A stretch of 64,000 nt of DNA. Origin: Leptospira noumeaensis (lineage in GTDB: Bacteria > Spirochaetota > Leptospiria > Leptospirales > Leptospiraceae). Position numbers and translations under genes: made by a program. Below the pieces are notes generated by a model. It saw only the letters and a list, made by a program, of their open reading frames with translations, searched no databases and was not told the origin of the DNA. This document shows, one piece after another, positions 59,757-64,000 of the stretch. Positions within the stretch are counted from its first letter, which is position 1, and each line of letters starts with the position of its first letter. The stretch covers positions 124,001 to 188,000 of the forward strand of contig NZ_RQFK01000033.1 in the NCBI RefSeq assembly GCF_004770765.1, written 5' to 3'.

Positions 59757-60392
59757 TTATCCTTTCTTAGAATACTGAGCCTGAAGCTCTTTTAAAGCGC
59801 TTTCAGAGATTACTAAATTGTTATTATAGAGGATGTCTCGGCAAACGACTCGTTTGCTGTTCACATATTTGAGGTTCTCTATATTGCGAGTGGATCTTTT
59901 GAGGAATTGGTTTTCACCAGCTACCACCAAACCCACGTTACCCTTCTCTGCAATGTCCATGTTCTTCAAAATGTTGTAGATGGACTTTGTGGAGTAAGAA
60001 GAAGGTTCTACGTCTTCTATGATCGCGATTCTGTTTTCTTCTGCCTTTTTGTTAAGGATGGAGAGAACAGCCTTTTTCTTAACGCTGCGTGACAAGTTAG
60101 AGGAATAATCTCTTGGTTTTGGTCCATGAATGATACCACCACCAACGAAATGTGGAGCTCTAATGGATCCTTGTCTTGCACGACCAGTTCCCTTTTGAGC
60201 CCAAGGTTTGATTCCCCCACCGCGAACTTCGGAACGATCTTTAGTAGAATGTGTTCCTTGTCTATTGTTCGCATTTTCAGCTTTAACCGCATCATAGATG
60301 GCTCCAAGCGAAATGCCGGCAGCAAATAATTCTGCCGGAAGTTCAACTTCGCTTACGAATACGCCTTCTTTATTGTATTTACGCGCTTTCAT
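59757..60392 (-). CDS. rplD: 50S ribosomal protein L4
   Basis: L4, 211 residues. Its long loop is clear: [43 protein letters not shown]. In E. coli L4 also represses the S10 operon; no such leader was identified here. It lies between rplC and rplW. Confidence 0.98.
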   Translation of the reverse strand: MKARKYNKEGVFVSEVELPAELFAAGISLGAIYDAVKAENANNRQGTHSTKDRSEVRGGGIKPWAQKGTGRARQGSIRAPHFVGGGIIHGPKPRDYSSNLSRSVKKKAVLSILNKKAEENRIAIIEDVEPSSYSTKSIYNILKNMDIAEKGNVGLVVAGENQFLKRSTRNIENLKYVNSKRVVCRDILYNNNLVISESALKELQAQYSKKG

Positions 60393-60411
60393 GTTCTACC
60401 TATCTATTTAT

Positions 60412-61035
60412 TTATCCGATTTTCTCTATCGTAACGATACCGCGTTCTCTTCCTGGAACCGGACCGGATACAAATACCAAGTTGGCGTCTGCATCAATTT
60501 TTACTACTTTCAGGTTTCGAACAGTGCTCTGTTCAGAACCCATTCTTCCGCCCATCTTCAAACCCTTGAACACACGTCCAGGAGTTGTATTAGAACCAAT
60601 CGAACCAGGGTGTCTTTGGAATCTGGAACCGTGTCCAGCAGGACCACCGGCAAAACCGTGGCGTTTCACAACACCTTGTGTTCCCTTTCCCTTAGAAGTT
60701 CCGGTCACTTTCACCGTGTCGTTCAAAGCAAACACATCAGCGAGTTTTACCTCAGCACCAACTGCTACATCTTCAAAACCTTTGAATTCAATCAGAGTTT
60801 TTTTAGGGGCAGCAATGTTAGCTTTTTTAATGTGTCCAACTTCGGCCTTCGTCATGTGTTTTTCTTTGGCATCACCAAATGCTAATTGAACAGCTTCGTA
60901 GCCGTCGTTAGCAGATGTTTTTACCTGGGACACAAAACAAGGACCCACGCGTAAAACAGTTACAGTAACCATCTTACCTTCGTTATTGAATATGTGGGCC
61001 ATGCCCAATTTTTCGCCGATTAAACCTTTAGCCAT
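60412..61035 (-). CDS. rplC: 50S ribosomal protein L3
   Basis: L3, 207 residues: [61 protein letters not shown], and [20 protein letters not shown]. It reaches near the peptidyl transferase centre. It follows rpsJ by 11 bp. Confidence 0.98.
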   Translation of the reverse strand: MAKGLIGEKLGMAHIFNNEGKMVTVTVLRVGPCFVSQVKTSANDGYEAVQLAFGDAKEKHMTKAEVGHIKKANIAAPKKTLIEFKGFEDVAVGAEVKLADVFALNDTVKVTGTSKGKGTQGVVKRHGFAGGPAGHGSRFQRHPGSIGSNTTPGRVFKGLKMGGRMGSEQSTVRNLKVVKIDADANLVFVSGPVPGRERGIVTIEKIG

Positions 61036-61046
61036 GGATCCTATCC

Positions 61047-61355
61047 TTAGGATTTAATATCTACGGAAACTCCAGCAGGGAGTTGAAGCTTCATCAGGGC
61101 TTCTACCGTATCTTCATTCGTATTTAAAATATCGATGAGTCTCTTGTGAGTTCTCATTTCAAATTGTTCTCTAGCTTTTTTATTCACGTGCGGAGAACGT
61201 AATACCGTGTAGATTTCTTTTTTCGTTGGAAGTGGGATTGGACCGGAGACAGTAGCTCCGGTCCTCTTCGCAGTTGCAACGATTTCAAAGGTTGATTGGT
61301 CAATCAACCGATGATCGAAAGCTTTTAACTTAACGCGAATTCTTTGTCCAGCCAT
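61047..61355 (-). CDS. rpsJ: 30S ribosomal protein S10
   Basis: S10, 102 residues: [58 protein letters not shown]. It is also the NusE transcription factor. It starts 5 bp after the tuf stop, so tuf and the S10 operon form one unit here. Confidence 0.98.
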   Translation of the reverse strand: MAGQRIRVKLKAFDHRLIDQSTFEIVATAKRTGATVSGPIPLPTKKEIYTVLRSPHVNKKAREQFEMRTHKRLIDILNTNEDTVEALMKLQLPAGVSVDIKS

Positions 61356-61360
61356 TGGGA

Positions 61361-62566
61361 TTACTCAACGATCTCCGCAACAACACCAGAACCAATTGTT
61401 CTTCCACCCTCACGGATAGCAAACTTCAAACCTTGGTCCATAGCAATTGGGTGGATAAGTTCGATTGACATCGTAACGTTATCTCCCGGCATAACCATCT
61501 CCATTCCACCAGGAAGGTTACAAACACCAGTGATGTCTGTAGTTCTGAAATAGAATTGAGGACGGTAGTTGTTAAAGAATGGAGTATGACGTCCACCTTC
61601 GTCTTTTGTAAGAACGTAAACTTCCGCTTTAAACTTTCTGTGTGGAGTGATAGTACCCGGTTTCGCAAGAACTTGACCTCTTTCGATGTCTTCTTTTTTA
61701 GTTCCGCGAAGAAGAGCACCAATGTTGTCTCCAGCTTCAGCTTGATCGAGTAGTTTACGGAACATCTCAATACCAGTAACAACTGATTTAGATGTATCAC
61801 GGATACCAACGATTTCGATCTCGTCGTTGATCTTAAGAACACCTTGCTCCACACGGCCAGTTGCAACAGTTCCACGACCAGTGATTGAGAATACGTCCTC
61901 AACTGGCATAAGGAAAGGTTTATCAACAATACGTGTAGGGTTTGGAACGTAAGTATCAACAGCTTCCATAAGTTTAAGAATGGATTTCATTCCTAAGTCA
62001 GAATCTTCACCTTCAAGAGCTTTTAATGCAGAACCAGAGATGAAAGGTGTTTTATCACCAGGAAAGTTGTATTTGTTAAGAAGGTCTTTGATTTCCTCTT
62101 TAACCATCTCAACCATATCGTCTCTTTCATCAGCAGCAAGCATGTCAGCTTTGTTTAGGTAAACCACGATGTAAGGAACCCCTACTTGGCGAGCAAGAAG
62201 GATGTGTTCTTTAGTTTGTGGCATAGCACCGTCAGTTGCAGATACTACGAGAATCGCAGCGTCCATCTGAGCAGCACCAGTAATCATGTTTTTAACATAG
62301 TCCGCGTGTCCCGGGCAATCTACGTGTGCGTAGTGACGGTTTGGAGTTTCATACTCCTGGTGGGACGTTGCAATAGTAATCCCACGAGCCTTTTCTTCGG
62401 GCGCGTTGTCGATTTGGTCATAAGCAATCGCTTTATTTTTTCCACCCACTAACTTTGCAAGCGTTGTTGTGATAGCTGCTGTTAGGGTTGTCTTACCGTG
62501 GTCAACGTGACCAATAGTTCCGATGTTTAAGTGTGGTTTTGAACGGTCAAATTTTTCTTTAGCCAT
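61361..62566 (-). CDS. tuf: Elongation factor Tu
   Basis: EF-Tu, 401 residues: the G1 motif GHVDHGKTT, switch I region [15 protein letters not shown]3 [10 protein letters not shown]4 NKAD, and domains 2 and 3 with [22 protein letters not shown] and [12 protein letters not shown]. The His of the G3 region that activates GTP hydrolysis is present in CPGHADY. It brings aminoacyl-tRNA to the A site. It lies between the EF-G-like gene and rpsJ. Confidence 0.99.
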   Translation of the reverse strand: MAKEKFDRSKPHLNIGTIGHVDHGKTTLTAAITTTLAKLVGGKNKAIAYDQIDNAPEEKARGITIATSHQEYETPNRHYAHVDCPGHADYVKNMITGAAQMDAAILVVSATDGAMPQTKEHILLARQVGVPYIVVYLNKADMLAADERDDMVEMVKEEIKDLLNKYNFPGDKTPFISGSALKALEGEDSDLGMKSILKLMEAVDTYVPNPTRIVDKPFLMPVEDVFSITGRGTVATGRVEQGVLKINDEIEIVGIRDTSKSVVTGIEMFRKLLDQAEAGDNIGALLRGTKKEDIERGQVLAKPGTITPHRKFKAEVYVLTKDEGGRHTPFFNNYRPQFYFRTTDITGVCNLPGGMEMVMPGDNVTMSIELIHPIAMDQGLKFAIREGGRTIGSGVVAEIVE

Positions 62567-62615
62567 TGTTAGAATCTACTCCTCAATCGTGGTGCAAGAC
62601 CCGATCCTCGGTTCT

Positions 62616-64000
62616 TTACTCCTTTAAAACTGCATGAAATTCATAGGTAAAAGCAGTCCTTTCCCAAGAAATGCCAATCCCTTTGGTCATGTTTCTAAGA
62701 GCCCCTGAAAAGCCAAGCAGGTTTTGGGCCGGTGCATTGGCTTTTAAGTGACTCTTCCCTGCCACAGCTTCCAAGATGGAAACCACCTTAGCATTTCTGC
62801 GACTTAGATCAGAAAGAACTACACCTAAGTGGTCTGCGTCCACCATCACTTCTACTTCTGTGAGGGGTCCGACCAAGTATGTGTTTGAAGGAAACAATTC
62901 CTTTACGCCCGCAAGTATTGCTACTTTCAAAAGCGTTAAAGTGGTCTGTAAATCTCCTTTCGGCTTCTCATACGAGAGGACACGAAACTTTAGACCTACA
63001 ACTTCCTCACCGTAGAACCCGTGCAAGCAGGCTTCCAAAAAGGACGTTTCTATCGAATTTTTTACTTCTTCCGGAAGACTTACCTCGAAGGCAATTTGCT
63101 TCGAAAAGTCGGCAGTATCTTCCAGGACTGCGATGAGCGCGCCGCTTGATTTTTGGTCTTCAAAGGCACGATGCTCTAGGGCAACCTTATGAGACATTTT
63201 TTTAAGATGCTCTAATTTGGCAATGTTTATCGAACTGAAACTGAGTTTTTTTTCAGTCCTTTCCATAACCCGACGAACCCCAATTTCTAAATGCAGCTCC
63301 CCTCGCCCAAGAAGTACCATTTGTCCGGTATCTTCCTTGTTTTGGAGTGTATACCCTGGATCTTCCCAAACTAGTTCCTCCAAACGACATAACCAAAATT
63401 CTTTTTCCGAAGACTCTTCCGGTTCGATCACCACGGAAAAGGGACTCTGGGAACGTTCCGACGAGGAACTATCTTCTTCTGAAAAAGAATCTCTCGTTTG
63501 GCTCACTTGGTAGCCGGGTAAAAGGACTAAGCCTGGGTGATTTTTCAGGAGAACCAATTTTCCCTTTTCCAATGTCGTTATGGTTTCTTCCGACTCTGGA
63601 TCTAAGAAGTGAAAGGGATTTTCTTCCGGAAGATCATTCTCGGTGGAACGCCCGAGTTCTTTGCCGCTGTCTCCAGTAACAAGCCTACTCCAAAGGGAGT
63701 GGATTTCTTCCAAAAGGATCTCACGGGTTGGATAAATGACGGCATACCGACCAAACTCTGGGTTTGTCCTTCTAGAAAGCACAAGGAGGGGGATCGTTTG
63801 GGAAGATGTGTTTTCTATTGCCTTTGGTTCCGTCCAGAGTACCAAATCCAAAAGCTCCCGAACCCCCTCACCCGTTTTCGCAGAACCCCCATACACGGGA
63901 TAAAGTTTTCCGGCCTTCGGGCCTGTGTGTAACCCAATCATCGAAAAATCAGTTTGGCCAGAAGGATCATTCCAGGAGGAAATCATCAGATCATCACTCC
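62616..64000 (-). CDS. Divergent elongation factor G-like protein, N-terminal part outside window
   Basis: The frame runs off the right edge with no start, so the GTP-binding core is missing. The visible 461 residues follow EF-G order: end of the G' domain (KLYPVYGGSAKTGEGVRELLDLVLW), a domain II with a Ser/Glu-rich insert (around EEDSSSSERSQS), domain III with DTGQMVLLGRGELHLEIGVRRVMER, domain IV, and domain V with VGPLTEVEVMVDADHLGVVLSDLSRRNAKVVSI. In domain IV the HDVDSS-like tip motif of true EF-G is not seen. It is probably an EF-G paralogue rather than the main translocase. Confidence 0.85.
   Translation of the reverse strand, partial: SDDLMISSWNDPSGQTDFSMIGLHTGPKAGKLYPVYGGSAKTGEGVRELLDLVLWTEPKAIENTSSQTIPLLVLSRRTNPEFGRYAVIYPTREILLEEIHSLWSRLVTGDSGKELGRSTENDLPEENPFHFLDPESEETITTLEKGKLVLLKNHPGLVLLPGYQVSQTRDSFSEEDSSSSERSQSPFSVVIEPEESSEKEFWLCRLEELVWEDPGYTLQNKEDTGQMVLLGRGELHLEIGVRRVMERTEKKLSFSSINIAKLEHLKKMSHKVALEHRAFEDQKSSGALIAVLEDTADFSKQIAFEVSLPEEVKNSIETSFLEACLHGFYGEEVVGLKFRVLSYEKPKGDLQTTLTLLKVAILAGVKELFPSNTYLVGPLTEVEVMVDADHLGVVLSDLSRRNAKVVSILEAVAGKSHLKANAPAQNLLGFSGALRNMTKGIGISWERTAFTYEFHAVLKE

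Overview
This window looks like chromosomal DNA of a spirochaete of the genus Leptospira, probably a saprophytic or low-virulence species. This is inference: base composition is moderate to low in GC (about 40% by eye), one secreted protein has a loose lipobox, TTG and GTG starts are frequent, and the S10-spc-alpha ribosomal cluster runs secY-adk-infA-rpmJ with no map gene. No rRNA, CRISPR array, intact insertion sequence or intact prophage is visible.

Layout. Positions 1-5,400 are the accessory end. They hold a truncated alpha/beta hydrolase, then a two-gene minus-strand cassette (an unfamiliar 961-residue protein and a 211-residue protein with a His...Ser-Ala-Gly-Cys motif). Next comes about 1.1 kb without a convincing gene, and then tRNA-Leu(GAG), whose 3' end is duplicated 201 bp away as a 16-bp direct repeat, the usual footprint of site-specific integration. 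Positions 5,500-20,350 are mostly plus strand: a DUF218-type protein and lysS, serA, a metallo-beta-lactamase-fold hydrolase and endonuclease I, and a LysR regulator facing a DoxX/alcohol dehydrogenase/SDR operon. A long run follows: flavoprotein disulfide reductase, trhO, yadGH, bolA-like, GST, bolA-like, CGFS glutaredoxin, dithiol glutaredoxin.

Positions 20,480-29,040 form one minus-strand operon joining Fe-S cluster assembly (sufC, sufD, Rieske ferredoxin, sufS, sufU, sufT-like) to glutathione metabolism (ggt, gshA, and a separate ATP-grasp gene that looks like the detached second half of a GshF-type enzyme). The facing plus-strand glutaredoxin/BolA genes concern the same chemistry, so about 10 kb is devoted to Fe-S and thiol metabolism. 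sufB is not in the window. Positions 29,130-38,460 hold an EAL protein, glgC, and a minus-strand run ccmA-ccmB-ccmC-response regulator/phosphatase-purC-purS-purQ, followed by a TPR protein and an orphan ABC ATPase.

Positions 38,500-46,840 hold a HMG-CoA lyase-type gene, a DUF2400/TIGR02757 protein whose C-terminus carries an endonuclease III-like cysteine pattern and runs into tRNA-Glu on the opposite strand, tRNA-Lys, hisZ-purA, a fusion of a PlsC-type acyltransferase to a GpsA-like dehydrogenase, and a two-PAS histidine kinase. Positions 46,860-64,000 are the translation supercluster, transcribed right to left from a divergent EF-G-like gene cut by the window edge, through tuf and rpsJ, to rplQ, closed by a strong terminator. 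Within it infA has no ATG, GTG or TTG start and appears to begin at CTG.

The least explained elements are the 961/211-residue cassette with the tRNA-Leu att footprint, the PlsC-GpsA fusion, the split glutathione synthetase, the EF-G-like protein and the CTG start of infA.
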